A stretch of 64,000 nucleotides of DNA from Tsuneonella mangrovi (GTDB taxonomy: Bacteria; Pseudomonadota; Alphaproteobacteria; Sphingomonadales; Sphingomonadaceae), in the NCBI RefSeq assembly GCF_002269345.1, contig NZ_CP022889.1, positions 496,001 to 560,000 on the forward strand. The letters run 5' to 3'. Each line of letters begins with the position of its first letter. Position 1 is the first letter of the stretch. A model generated the notes under the pieces. It was not told where the DNA came from. It made no database searches and saw only the letters and a list, made by a program, of their open reading frames with translations. Both the position numbers and the translations under genes were made by a program. Shown piece by piece: positions 1-8,423 of this stretch.

Positions 1-703
1 GCGCGTAGATATATTGCGCGATGTCGGACGAGCCGACGAAGCTGATCGCCGGGATATCGGGATGGTCGAGGATCGCATCGACCATTTCCTTGTCGCCGTT
101 GACGACCTGCAGCAGCCCCTCGGGCGCACCCGCCTCGAGGAACAGCTCGGCGAGCCGCACCGGCACGCTCGGGTCACGCTCGCTGGGCTTGAGGATAAAT
201 GCGTTGCCCGCCGCGATCGCCATGCCGAACATCCACATCGGGATCATCGCCGGGAAGTTGAACGGCGTGATCCCCGCGCCGATGCCGAGCGGCTGGCGCA
301 TCGAATAGACGTCGATCCCCGGACCCGCGCCCTGGGTGTACTCACCCTTCAATGCCTGCGGGATGCCGCAGGCGTATTCGATCACTTCGAGCCCGCGCTG
401 CACGTCGCCGTGCGCGTCTTCGACCACCTTGCCGTGTTCGCTCGACAGCAGGCGAGCAAGATCGTCCTTGTTCGCCTCGACCAGCTCCTTGAACTTGAAC
501 ATCACCCGGGCGCGGCGCTGCGGATTGGTCGCCGCCCACTCCGGCTGGACCGTCTTTGCGGCATCGACCGCACGTTGCAGCAGCGCGGCATCGCCCAACG
601 ATACCTGCGCCTGCACTTCGCCGGTGGAAGGGTTGAACACGTCCTTGGTCCGCCCCGAACCGCTGCCCGGGCCGCCGACCATGAAGTGATCGATATTGCG
701 CAT
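1..703 (-). CDS. mmsA: CoA-acylating methylmalonate-semialdehyde dehydrogenase, N-terminal part
   Basis: This is the first 234 residues of an aldehyde dehydrogenase-superfamily enzyme; the gene continues past the left edge of the window. The MmsA family oxidises methylmalonate semialdehyde to propionyl-CoA in valine and inositol breakdown and needs CoA. Visible are the N-terminal substrate region (MRNIDHFMVGG), the NAD-binding core with ITPFNFPAMIPMWMF at about residue 140, the cofactor-contacting FILKPSERDPSVP, and GSSDIAQYIY near the cut. The catalytic cysteine lies outside the window. The ATG at 703 is preceded by a clear AAAGGAGA ribosome site. It is divergent from the OmpW gene. Family assignment is firm; a related ALDH of the same subfamily cannot be fully excluded without the C-terminal half. 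Confidence 0.9.
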   Translation of the reverse strand, partial: MRNIDHFMVGGPGSGSGRTKDVFNPSTGEVQAQVSLGDAALLQRAVDAAKTVQPEWAATNPQRRARVMFKFKELVEANKDDLARLLSSEHGKVVEDAHGDVQRGLEVIEYACGIPQALKGEYTQGAGPGIDVYSMRQPLGIGAGITPFNFPAMIPMWMFGMAIAAGNAFILKPSERDPSVPVRLAELFLEAGAPEGLLQVVNGDKEMVDAILDHPDIPAISFVGSSDIAQYIYA

Positions 704-793
704 GAGTCTCTCCTTTGATGGGAGCCACGTGGCACTTCGGACGCGTGGCTGCAAGGTTCAAACCTGCCCGCAAGCCCTATCGAATTTGCAGCA

Positions 794-835
794 CGCAATT
801 GGACGGCAAGACGACCAAATCGTCGGCCAATTGCG
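794..835. repeat. Inverted repeat between mmsA and ompW
   Basis: The arms CGCAATTGG (794-802) and CCAATTGCG (827-835) are perfect complements 24 bases apart. Inside them GACGA and TCGTC can form a second short stem. The element lies in the 254-base divergent region, about 90 bases upstream of the mmsA start. It could be an operator for a regulator of valine catabolism or a structured 5' leader; the sequence alone does not decide. Confidence 0.5.
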
Positions 836-852
836 TAATAATGTTTCACCCC

Positions 853-866
853 TTGATCTAGATCAA
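853..866. promoter_or_regulatory. FNR/FixK-type operator
   Basis: TTGATCTAGATCAA is a perfect palindrome and an exact match to the FNR/Anr/FixK consensus TTGAT-N4-ATCAA. It lies 91 bases before the preferred ompW start (958) and 150 bases before the mmsA start. The spacing is compatible with a class I or II activator site for ompW, a gene that FNR controls in enterobacteria. The match is seen; the regulation is inferred. Confidence 0.75.
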
Positions 867-957
867 CCACATCCTCTGATCGATCCGCCAGTGAGTCGGG
901 GCGCAGCAAAAATCCTGGGCCGCGAGGGGTGGCCACTGCGGCGCTGGATTGATCTAC

Positions 958-1626
958 ATGAAAACCTGTCTAGCTGCTGTCGGCATTGCGCTGGCGGCCT
1001 TCGCCAGCCAACCCGCCATCGCCAAGGACGGAGGAAAGCTCCAGGTCAAGGTGCTCGGCACGGCAGTGCTGCCCGATGGAAAGATTACCAAGGTTAACAC
1101 CGATCTGGTCGGGCTCCCTTCGGACCTACAAACAACCGCAAACGACAACTACGTTCCGACGATCGCAATCGAATATTTCGCGACTCCGTCGGTCTCTGTC
1201 GAGACGATCTGCTGCATGACTGAGCACGACGTCGATGCGACCACGGGCCTTCCGGGCGCAGAACTGGTCTCAAACGCCAAGCTGATCCCGGCAACGGTGA
1301 CGCTCAAGTACCACTTCAACCCCGAAGGCATCTCGCCCTACATCGGCGCGGGTCCCAGCTTCTTCTGGTGGGTCGACAAGAACCCTGGCGCGGCCACGAT
1401 CCCGCTAGGCGTCACCAATTTCGACATGACCAGCAAGTTCGGCGTCGCGCTCCAGGCGGGCGTGGACGTGCCGATCAATTCGAACGGCCTGTCGATTTCG
1501 CTCGACGCAAAGAAGTATTTCGTCAGCACGACGGCACGGTGGTACGCTGGCAGCACGAAGGTCATCGAGACCGAGCACAAGCTCGACCCGTGGGTGCTGA
1601 GCGCAGGCTTGGCCTTTCGCTTCTGA
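958..1626 (+). CDS. ompW: OmpW family outer membrane protein
   Basis: This is a 222-residue outer-membrane beta-barrel protein of the OmpW family, a small eight-stranded porin thought to pass small hydrophobic or cationic solutes. Residues 1-22 form a signal peptide (MKTCLAAVGIALAAFASQPAIA). The barrel shows OmpW hallmarks: NDNYVPTIAIEYF, VTLKYHFNPEGISPYIGAGP in the middle, KFGVALQAGVDVPI, and a C-terminal strand ending in the aromatic RF needed for insertion by the Bam complex. An in-frame TTG at 949 exists, but ATG 958 starts directly at the signal peptide. The ribosome site is weak for either. The FNR-like box at 853-866 suggests control by oxygen limitation. A hairpin terminator follows. 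Confidence 0.88.
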   Translation: MKTCLAAVGIALAAFASQPAIAKDGGKLQVKVLGTAVLPDGKITKVNTDLVGLPSDLQTTANDNYVPTIAIEYFATPSVSVETICCMTEHDVDATTGLPGAELVSNAKLIPATVTLKYHFNPEGISPYIGAGPSFFWWVDKNPGAATIPLGVTNFDMTSKFGVALQAGVDVPINSNGLSISLDAKKYFVSTTARWYAGSTKVIETEHKLDPWVLSAGLAFRF

Positions 1627-1646
1627 AGCAATCCGATAGGGGGAGC

Positions 1647-1682
1647 GATCGCCGGGTGGCAGCAATGCCCCCGGCGGTCTTT
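1647..1682 (+). terminator. Rho-independent terminator after ompW
   Basis: GATCGCCGGG (1647-1656) pairs with CCCGGCGGTC (1670-1679) over ten pairs with one T-G wobble. Three inner GGC/GCC pairs extend the stem, and TTT follows. It lies 20 bases after the ompW stop and before the convergent recG stop. Confidence 0.75.
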
Positions 1683-1695
1683 GGCGCGGCCGACT

Positions 1696-3756
1696 TCAGC
1701 CTCCGCGCAACAGCTGCACGCCCCAATCGCGTTCGAACAGGTAGAGCAGGATGCGTGCCGCCTCGCCGCGGTCGCTGGCGAGCCCGCCATCGCGTTCCAT
1801 CAGCAGGCGCGCATCGTCGTGGGCTAGCGGCAGCAAGCGCTGGATCTGGTCGAGATCGGCGACCTTGAACGGCGTATCGCCCGATTGGCGGGTGCCGAGC
1901 AGTTCGCCGCCGCCGCGCAGCCGCAGGTCCTCCTCGGCAAGCCTGAACCCGTCCTGCGTCTCGCGCATCAGCGATAGTCGCGCCTTGCCGGTTTCGCTCA
2001 GCTCTCCGCCGCGCAGCAGCACGCACGCGGACTTGGCGCTGCCCCGCCCCACGCGCCCACGCAACTGGTGCAACTGAGCGAGCCCGAAGCGCTCCGCCTG
2101 TTCGATCACCATCAGCGTCGCGTTGGGAACGTCGACCCCGACTTCGATCACTGTCGTCGCGACCAGCAGTTTTGCCTCGCCGGACGCAAACCGCTCCATC
2201 GCTGCGTCCTTCAGTTCCGGCTTGAGCTGGCCGTGGACCAGCACGACGTCGTCGCCGAACCGCTCCTTCAACGCAGCATAGCGTGCCTCGGCGGCGGCGA
2301 TATCCTCGCTCTCCTGTTCGCGCACCATCGGGCACACCCAATACGCCTGCGCCCCGCCCGCGATCGCCAAGCCAAGCCGGTCGATGACTTCGCCGAGCCG
2401 CTCGGTCGAAACGACCACGGTGTCGATCGCCTGCCGGCCGGGCGGCATTTCGTCTAGGCGGCTCACGTCCATCTCGCCGTATTGCGCCAGTGTCAGCGTG
2501 CGCGGGATCGGTGTCGCGGTCATCGCCAGCGTATGCGGCGTGACCTTGCCCTTTTGCGCCAGCATCAACCGCTGCGACACGCCGAAGCGGTGCTGTTCGT
2601 CGATCACCACCAAGCCGAGGTTGCGATAGTTCACCGTCTCCTGGAAGATCGCGTGCGTCCCGACGACGAGACTTATCGAACCATCCTGGAGCCCCATAAG
2701 GATGGATTCGCGCGCCCTGCCCTTGTCGCGCCCGGTAAGCAGCGCGATCTCGACGCCGGTGGGCGCAAGCATCTGGCGCAAGGTATCGTAATGCTGGCGC
2801 GCGAGGATTTCGGTCGGTGCAAGCAACGCGGCCTGCGCGCCGGCCTCCACTGCCGTCAGCATCGCTTCGAGCGCGACGACGGTCTTGCCCGAGCCCACGT
2901 CGCCCTGCAGCAACCGCAGCATCGGGGTATCCTGCGCCAGGTCGCCCTCGATCTCAGTGATCGAGCGACGTTGCGCCCCGGTCAGTGGGAACGGCAACTG
3001 GAGCTTGTCGCGCAAGTGCCCGTCACCGCGCAGCGCCTGCCCCTTGCGACGCCGGTTGTCGGCCCGCACCAGCATCAGCGCGAGACTGTTGGCGAGCAAT
3101 TCGTCATAGGCGAGCCGATCGCGGGCCGCGGCGTGTTCGCCCTTGTGCGCCAGCTTGAGCGCATCGGCCCACGCAGGCCATTTCTCTTTCGCGAAGTGCC
3201 CCGGCTCGATCCACTCCGGCATTTCGGGCAAGCGAGTGAGCGCCTGTGCTACCAGCCCGGCAACCTTGGGCTGGGTCAAACCGCTGGCGAGCGCATAGAC
3301 CGGCTCGTTAAGCGTGCCGAGAAGGCCTTCGCTGGTCTTCGCGACATGGTCTGGATGCACGATCTGGAGCATCTGCCCGTACTCGTCGAGCCGCCCGGCG
3401 ATCCACCGCTTCTCGCCCACCGGAAGCTGCTTCTTCGCAGTGTAGCTCGCCCGCCCGAAGTATGTCAGCGCGCACACATTGCCGAGCGCATCGCTGGCAA
3501 AAACACGGTACGGCCCGCGCCCTGTCCTGCTCGCTCGGTGCTCGGTCGGGGTCAATGCCACGACGATCTGTTCGCCAACGCTGGCTTCATCAAGGTTGTC
3601 GACCGGGCGCCGGGTCACAAACCGGTCGGGCAAGTGATAGGCGACATCGCCCACCCGCATGAGCCCGAGCTTGTCGAGCGGCTGCTTTACCTTTGGCCCC
3701 ACGCCATCGAGCGTTTCGACCTCTGCAAACAGCGGATTGAGTACGTCAGGACGCAT
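1696..3756 (-). CDS. recG: ATP-dependent DNA helicase RecG
   Basis: RecG (686 residues) remodels stalled replication forks and branch-migrates Holliday junctions. The N-terminal wedge/OB domain occupies about residues 1-200 (LDGVGPKVKQPLDKLGL; YHLPDRFVTRRPV). The helicase core follows, with Walker A GDVGSGKTVVALEA near residue 287, the DEQH box in VIDEQHRFGVSQR, motif III TATPIPRTL, and motif VI in the LRGRVGRG region. Length is normal for the family. The ATG at 3756 has GGGATTAG upstream. The gene ends convergently with ompW. The neighbourhood recG / sdhE / mfd is common in sphingomonads. Confidence 0.97.
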   Translation of the reverse strand: MRPDVLNPLFAEVETLDGVGPKVKQPLDKLGLMRVGDVAYHLPDRFVTRRPVDNLDEASVGEQIVVALTPTEHRASRTGRGPYRVFASDALGNVCALTYFGRASYTAKKQLPVGEKRWIAGRLDEYGQMLQIVHPDHVAKTSEGLLGTLNEPVYALASGLTQPKVAGLVAQALTRLPEMPEWIEPGHFAKEKWPAWADALKLAHKGEHAAARDRLAYDELLANSLALMLVRADNRRRKGQALRGDGHLRDKLQLPFPLTGAQRRSITEIEGDLAQDTPMLRLLQGDVGSGKTVVALEAMLTAVEAGAQAALLAPTEILARQHYDTLRQMLAPTGVEIALLTGRDKGRARESILMGLQDGSISLVVGTHAIFQETVNYRNLGLVVIDEQHRFGVSQRLMLAQKGKVTPHTLAMTATPIPRTLTLAQYGEMDVSRLDEMPPGRQAIDTVVVSTERLGEVIDRLGLAIAGGAQAYWVCPMVREQESEDIAAAEARYAALKERFGDDVVLVHGQLKPELKDAAMERFASGEAKLLVATTVIEVGVDVPNATLMVIEQAERFGLAQLHQLRGRVGRGSAKSACVLLRGGELSETGKARLSLMRETQDGFRLAEEDLRLRGGGELLGTRQSGDTPFKVADLDQIQRLLPLAHDDARLLMERDGGLASDRGEAARILLYLFERDWGVQLLRGG

Positions 3757-3946
3757 CGCTAATCCCTAACCCGTTCTGGCGATTCTGCGAAGCCGACGGG
3801 CAGGACTTGTCAAACGATCGATTCGCCTGTCTATTGCTCGCAGGATGACGCTGAGGGGGAGGCAGTGTTTTCGAAACATCTCCCTGTGCGATAATGTCCG
3901 GACCGAACGGGTCGTATCTCCACTCAACCTAATCAGGGGGAATACG

Positions 3947-4399
3947 ATGATTCGCAAACTGACAATCTCAATCGCAGCGGCTGCTACCTTAATCGGGGGC
4001 TCGGCCATGTTCGTGGCCAGTTCGCCAGCAATGGCCCAGGCCGCGGAGAAGGAAGAGGCGCGCACGACATACCGGATCGAATACCTCAAGCTGAAACCTG
4101 GCACCCAGCAACGCTGGATCGAACTGGGTGAGAAGTATTTTGGCCCGGCAACCAAAGAGGCGGGCCTCGATCAACCGAAGATAGTCTGGCTGACAACCGG
4201 TCGCTGGGATATCATGATGATGTTCAAGATGCCGCGCGGGATGGCAATGCTCGACAGCCACAACTCGCCCGAACAGACCGCCTTCCGCAAGGCAATGGTC
4301 AAGGTCGCGGGCTCCGAAGAAGCGGCGAAGAAGATCTACGACGAGGACCAGGCGATGACGGCCGACTCGATGGTGGTCTACGGTCACACGCACCCTTGA
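3947..4399 (+). CDS. Small exported protein of unknown function
   Basis: The product has 150 residues. Residues 1-31 are a clear Sec signal peptide ending in SSPAMAQA, so the mature protein should be periplasmic. The mature part (RIEYLKLKPGTQQRWIELGE, then a helix, then WLTTGRWDIMMMFKMPRG) alternates strands and helices in a way that resembles the dimeric alpha/beta-barrel fold, but I recognise no named family. There is no cysteine, no lipobox and no repeat. The frame is open further upstream to 3845, but the ATG at 3947 has AGGGGG before it and starts the signal peptide. A hairpin terminator follows within 25 bases, so it is probably transcribed alone. Confidence 0.7.
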   Translation: MIRKLTISIAAAATLIGGSAMFVASSPAMAQAAEKEEARTTYRIEYLKLKPGTQQRWIELGEKYFGPATKEAGLDQPKIVWLTTGRWDIMMMFKMPRGMAMLDSHNSPEQTAFRKAMVKVAGSEEAAKKIYDEDQAMTADSMVVYGHTHP

Positions 4400-4421
4400 T
4401 CGAAACACGAGAATAACAGAC

Positions 4422-4459
4422 ACGGGGTGCCGTTCGACAAACCGAAGGGCGCCCCGTTT
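4422..4459 (+). terminator. Terminator hairpin at the sdhE leader
   Basis: ACGGGGTGCC (4422-4431) pairs with GGCGCCCCGT (4448-4457) over ten pairs with one wobble, followed by TTT. It ends transcription of the exported-protein gene upstream, yet its right arm ends six bases before the sdhE ATG at 4463 and covers the only purine-rich stretch that could serve as a ribosome site. Confidence 0.65.
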
Positions 4460-4462
4460 CGC

Positions 4463-4744
4463 ATGACCGACCCTGCTGCAATCGATTTTTCGACCCGCCT
4501 CGCCCGTGCGAAATTCCGCGCCTGGCACCGCGGGACGCGCGAGGCCGATTTCATGATCGGCGGGTTCTTCGATCGCTACGCTGCAAGCTGGGGCGAGAGC
4601 GCGCTTGCGTGGTTCGAAGCGCTGCTCGAAGAAGATGACGTCGACATCATGGCGTGGGCCATGCAGTCGCAGCCGGTGCCGCCTGCCTTCGATGGCGAAC
4701 TGATGCAGGCAATGCAGAGGCTCGATTACGTCGATATCCGCTGA
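4463..4744 (+). CDS. sdhE: SdhE family FAD assembly factor
   Basis: This 93-residue protein belongs to the SdhE/Sdh5 family, which helps attach FAD covalently to the flavoprotein subunit of succinate dehydrogenase. The diagnostic RGxRE motif is present as HRGTREADFMIGGF near residue 21, followed by the acidic helix LAWFEALLEEDDVDI. An upstream in-frame GTG at 4427 would give 105 residues, but that start lies inside a terminator hairpin and the extra residues do not resemble the family, so ATG 4463 is preferred. No good ribosome site is visible before it. A second terminator separates it from mfd, so it is probably monocistronic. Confidence 0.85.
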   Translation: MTDPAAIDFSTRLARAKFRAWHRGTREADFMIGGFFDRYAASWGESALAWFEALLEEDDVDIMAWAMQSQPVPPAFDGELMQAMQRLDYVDIR

Positions 4745-4793
4745 GGCGGTTGGAATTTCCCGCCGTTGCCCTATGTGAGGGCCCGATAACGAC

Positions 4794-4819
4794 CCCGTCC
4801 GAACCCTCGGGCGGGTTTT
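4794..4819 (+). terminator. Rho-independent terminator after sdhE
   Basis: CCCGTCCGA (4794-4802) pairs with TCGGGCGGG (4807-4815) through nine pairs and a four-base loop, followed directly by TTTT. It lies 50 bases after the sdhE stop and 28 before the mfd start. Confidence 0.85.
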
Positions 4820-4847
4820 CGCGCGTGCGCCAGCCACAGGAAACCCG

Positions 4848-7800
4848 ATGCCCGATCTCCAGAAAATCCTGTCTGCACGCGAGCCACTGAATCTGTCCTC
4901 ACTGCCACGCGGCAGCCAACCACTGGTGCTCGGCGACCTTGCCCGCGCCGCCAAGGGCCGTGCGGTATTCATTGCGCCCGACGATGCAGCGATGCGGTCG
5001 ATCGCCGAGGCCGCGCAGTATTTTGCGCCGGAACTGGAAGTGATCGAGTTTCCGGCGTGGGACTGCCTGCCCTACGACCGGTCGAGCCCCGCACTCGCGA
5101 TCAGCGCGCAGCGGCTGGCCGCGCTCCACCGGCTGCAGGCGGGCAAGGCGGGTAGCCAGCTGCTGGTGACGACCGCCAACGCCCTGCTCCAGCGCGTGCT
5201 GACCCCATTCCGCATCCGCGAGGCGGTGCAGGAATTCCGGCCCGGCGCGGTGATCCCGCACGACCAGCTCACCGCGATGCTGATGCGGCAAGGCTATTCG
5301 CGCACCGATACCGTGATCGACCACGGCGAATTCGCGATGCGCGGCTCGATCTTCGACGTGTTCCCCTCCGGCCTCGACCAGGGTTTACGACTCGACTTCT
5401 TCGGCGACGATCTCGAATCGCTGCGCACCTTCGATCCCTCGACCCAGATGAGCACCGGGGTGCTGGAAAGCCACCTGCTGCTCCCCGCAAGCGAAGCCCT
5501 GCTCGACGAGCAATCTATCAAGCGCTTCCGCAGCCGTTATCGCGAGATGTTCGGGGCCAACGCGACGCAGGATCCGCTCTACCAGGCGGTCAGCGACGGG
5601 CGGCGGCTCGCAGGGATGGAGCACTGGCTGCCGCTGTTCGAGGACCGGATGGCGACGCTGTTCGACCATCTTTCGGCCGACGACCTGTTGGTGATCGACG
5701 CCGGAGCGCTGTCGGCGGGCGAGGAACGTTTTGCGGATGTCGCCGACTACCACCGCCAGCGCGCCGAACACGCCGAAGGCAGCTACCGCCCGCTGGCGAC
5801 CGATGCGCTCTACCTGACGAGCGACGAATTCAATGAAGCGCTGCAGTCGCGCCCGATCCACCGCGCTTCGATCTTCGCCGAGCCCGAAAGTGCGACGACG
5901 GTCGATTACGGGTTCCATTCGGGACGTGATTTCGCTCCTGAGCGCGCGCGCGGCGACAACGTCTATGCCGCTGCCGCCGAGCACCTCAAGGCAGTCGGCA
6001 AAGCGGGCAAACGGCCCCTGCTGGCGGCCTATTCGAAGGGTAGCCGATCGCGCCTGGCGTCAATCCTGACCGAGGCCGGTGCACCGACCGCGCTTGCCGA
6101 TACCTGGCAGGAAGCGTTGGGGCTGGCCGCCAAGGGCAAGCCGGTTGCACTGGTGCTGCCGCTCGATACCGGGTTCGCCAACGACGAGATCGACCTCGTC
6201 ACCGAGCAGGACGTGCTCGGCGACCGGCTGGTGCGGCGCAAGAAGCGGCGCAAGGATGCCGATGCGTTTCTCGCCGAGCTGTCGGCGCTCAATGCGGGCG
6301 ACCTCGTGGTTCACATCGACCACGGCATCGGGCGCTATCGTGGGCTCGAAGCGATCCCCGTCGGACAGAGCAAGCACGACTGCGCAATGCTCGAATACGC
6401 CGGGGGCGACAAGCTCTACGTGCCGGTCGAAAACCTCGAGGTACTCAGCCGCTATGGCGCGGCGGAAGGCACGGTCATGCTCGACCGGCTGGGCGGAGAA
6501 GCATGGCAGAAGCGCCGCGCGCGCCTGAAGGAACGCATCCGCGAAATCGCCGGCGAATTGCTCGCTACCGCTGCCGCCCGCGCGCTGCGCAAAGCACCGG
6601 TGCTCGAAGCCGAGGAAGCCGGGTTCAACCAGTTCGTCGAACGCTTCCCGTGGGAGGAAACCGACGACCAGGATCGCGCGATCGCCGATGTCCTGCGCGA
6701 CCTGGAATCGGGCAAACCGATGGACCGCCTCGTCTGCGGCGATGTCGGCTTCGGCAAGACCGAAGTCGCGCTGCGTGCCGCGTTCGTCGCAGCGATGAGC
6801 GGCAAACAGGTTGCCGTGGTCGCCCCCACCACCCTGCTCGCCCGCCAGCACTTCGAAAACTTCTCGGCGCGCTTTTCCGGTTTCCCGCTGAAAGTCGGGC
6901 GGCTCAGCCGCCTTGTCGGCGCCAAGGAAATGAGCGCAACCCGCGAAGGGCTGAAGAAAGGCGATGTCGATATCGTCATCGGCACGCACGCGATCCTCTC
7001 GAAATCGACCGAATTCCGTGACCTCGGGCTGGTGATCGTCGACGAAGAACAACGCTTCGGCGTGACCCACAAGGAAAAGCTCAAGCAGCTGCGCGCCGAC
7101 GTCCATGTCCTCACGCTCACCGCTACGCCGATCCCGCGCACGCTGCAGATGGCGATGAGCGGGCTGCGCGAGCTCTCCACGATCCAGACCCCGCCGGTCG
7201 ACCGGCTCGCGGTGCGCACTTACGTGATGGAATGGGACGACATGGTGATGCGCGAGGCGTTGCTTCGCGAACATCATCGCGGCGGGCAAAGCTTCATCGT
7301 CGTGCCGCGCATCAAGGACATGGCCGAAGTCGAGGAATGGCTCCGCGAGCACGTGCCCGAGGTGAAGCCGATCACCGCACACGGCCAGATGAGCCCGACC
7401 GAAGTCGAGGAACGCATGAGCGCGTTCTACGATGGCAAGTACGAAGTGCTGCTCTCGACCACCATCGTCGAAAGCGGGCTCGATATCCCCAGCGCGAACA
7501 CCATCGTGATCCACCGCGCCGACCGCTTCGGGCTTGCCCAGCTCTACCAATTGCGCGGCCGTGTCGGCCGGAGCAAGCTGCGTGCCTATGCCTATCTCAC
7601 CACGCCCGCCGACACCGTTCTGAGCGAAGTGGCGGAAAAGCGGCTCAAGGTGCTCGGCGACCTCGACAGCCTTGGCGCGGGGTTCCAGCTCGCGAGCCAC
7701 GATCTCGACATTCGCGGCGCGGGCAACCTCCTGGGCGACGAGCAGTCGGGCCACATTCGCGAGGTGGGCTTCGAACTCTACCAGTCGATGCTGGAGGACG

Positions 7801-8321
7801 CGATCGTTGCTGCAAAGGCGGGCGACACGGGACTGGAACCGGCAAAGGACGCGTTCAGCCCGCAAATCACCGTCGATGCACCGATCATGATCCCGGACGA
7901 CTACGTGCCCGATCTCGCGGTGCGGATGGGCCTCTATCGCCGTCTCAACGATGCCCGCGACCAGGGCGAGATCGAAGCGCTGGCGGCCGAGATGATCGAC
8001 CGTTTTGGCCCGCTGCCGCAGCCGACCGCCAACCTCGTTCGACTGATCGAAATCAAGCACCAGGCGATCGCCGCCAATATCGCCAAGATCGACGTTGGCG
8101 CGCGCGGAACTCTCGTTACGTTCCACAACGATGACTTTCCCGACCCTGCGGGCTTGCTGGCATGGGTCGATCGGGTGGGTGACACGGTCAAGCTTCGCCC
8201 CGACATGAAGCTGGTGCTCAGCCGCGCATGGAGCGATCCGCAAAGCCGCCTCAACGGCCTGTTCCAGCTTACCAAGGGGCTGAGCGGGATCGCCCGGAAG
8301 GCGAGGAAACCCGCGGCATGA
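4848..8321 (+). CDS. mfd: Transcription-repair coupling factor
   Basis: Mfd (1157 residues) displaces RNA polymerase stalled at DNA damage and recruits UvrA. The UvrB-homology region lies at about residues 1-330. The RNA-polymerase-interacting RID domain follows near 480-545 (GDLVVHIDHGIGRYRGLEAI; YAGGDKLYVPVENL). The RecG-like translocase carries Walker A GDVGFGKTEVALRAA near 634, DEEQRFGV and TATPIPRTLQMAMSG, and the C-terminal TRCF domain closes the protein. The ATG at 4848 follows AGGAAA. It shares ancestry of its motor with recG on the other side of sdhE. Confidence 0.97.
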   Translation: MPDLQKILSAREPLNLSSLPRGSQPLVLGDLARAAKGRAVFIAPDDAAMRSIAEAAQYFAPELEVIEFPAWDCLPYDRSSPALAISAQRLAALHRLQAGKAGSQLLVTTANALLQRVLTPFRIREAVQEFRPGAVIPHDQLTAMLMRQGYSRTDTVIDHGEFAMRGSIFDVFPSGLDQGLRLDFFGDDLESLRTFDPSTQMSTGVLESHLLLPASEALLDEQSIKRFRSRYREMFGANATQDPLYQAVSDGRRLAGMEHWLPLFEDRMATLFDHLSADDLLVIDAGALSAGEERFADVADYHRQRAEHAEGSYRPLATDALYLTSDEFNEALQSRPIHRASIFAEPESATTVDYGFHSGRDFAPERARGDNVYAAAAEHLKAVGKAGKRPLLAAYSKGSRSRLASILTEAGAPTALADTWQEALGLAAKGKPVALVLPLDTGFANDEIDLVTEQDVLGDRLVRRKKRRKDADAFLAELSALNAGDLVVHIDHGIGRYRGLEAIPVGQSKHDCAMLEYAGGDKLYVPVENLEVLSRYGAAEGTVMLDRLGGEAWQKRRARLKERIREIAGELLATAAARALRKAPVLEAEEAGFNQFVERFPWEETDDQDRAIADVLRDLESGKPMDRLVCGDVGFGKTEVALRAAFVAAMSGKQVAVVAPTTLLARQHFENFSARFSGFPLKVGRLSRLVGAKEMSATREGLKKGDVDIVIGTHAILSKSTEFRDLGLVIVDEEQRFGVTHKEKLKQLRADVHVLTLTATPIPRTLQMAMSGLRELSTIQTPPVDRLAVRTYVMEWDDMVMREALLREHHRGGQSFIVVPRIKDMAEVEEWLREHVPEVKPITAHGQMSPTEVEERMSAFYDGKYEVLLSTTIVESGLDIPSANTIVIHRADRFGLAQLYQLRGRVGRSKLRAYAYLTTPADTVLSEVAEKRLKVLGDLDSLGAGFQLASHDLDIRGAGNLLGDEQSGHIREVGFELYQSMLEDAIVAAKAGDTGLEPAKDAFSPQITVDAPIMIPDDYVPDLAVRMGLYRRLNDARDQGEIEALAAEMIDRFGPLPQPTANLVRLIEIKHQAIAANIAKIDVGARGTLVTFHNDDFPDPAGLLAWVDRVGDTVKLRPDMKLVLSRAWSDPQSRLNGLFQLTKGLSGIARKARKPAA

Positions 8322-8423
8322 TTTCGCCTGAAATGTAGGCGCAAGTACCTAGGGCGAAGTTTGCGCCGCCCCAACCAATCCCCTCCAATCTCGGACAACC
8401 ACCGGCAAAGGGGGAACGTCGCC

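Noticed and set aside
2482-3762. Open frame of 426 codons on the plus strand
   Set aside because: Antisense to recG with no family match.
6060-8243. Long open frame of 727 codons on the minus strand
   Set aside because: It is antisense to mfd, shows no recognisable domain and has the His/Asp/Arg-rich composition of a GC-rich shadow frame.
8338-8367. GGCGCAA/TTGCGCC inverted repeat between mfd and the kinase as terminator
   Set aside because: Loop of 16 bases, seven pairs only and no T-run.
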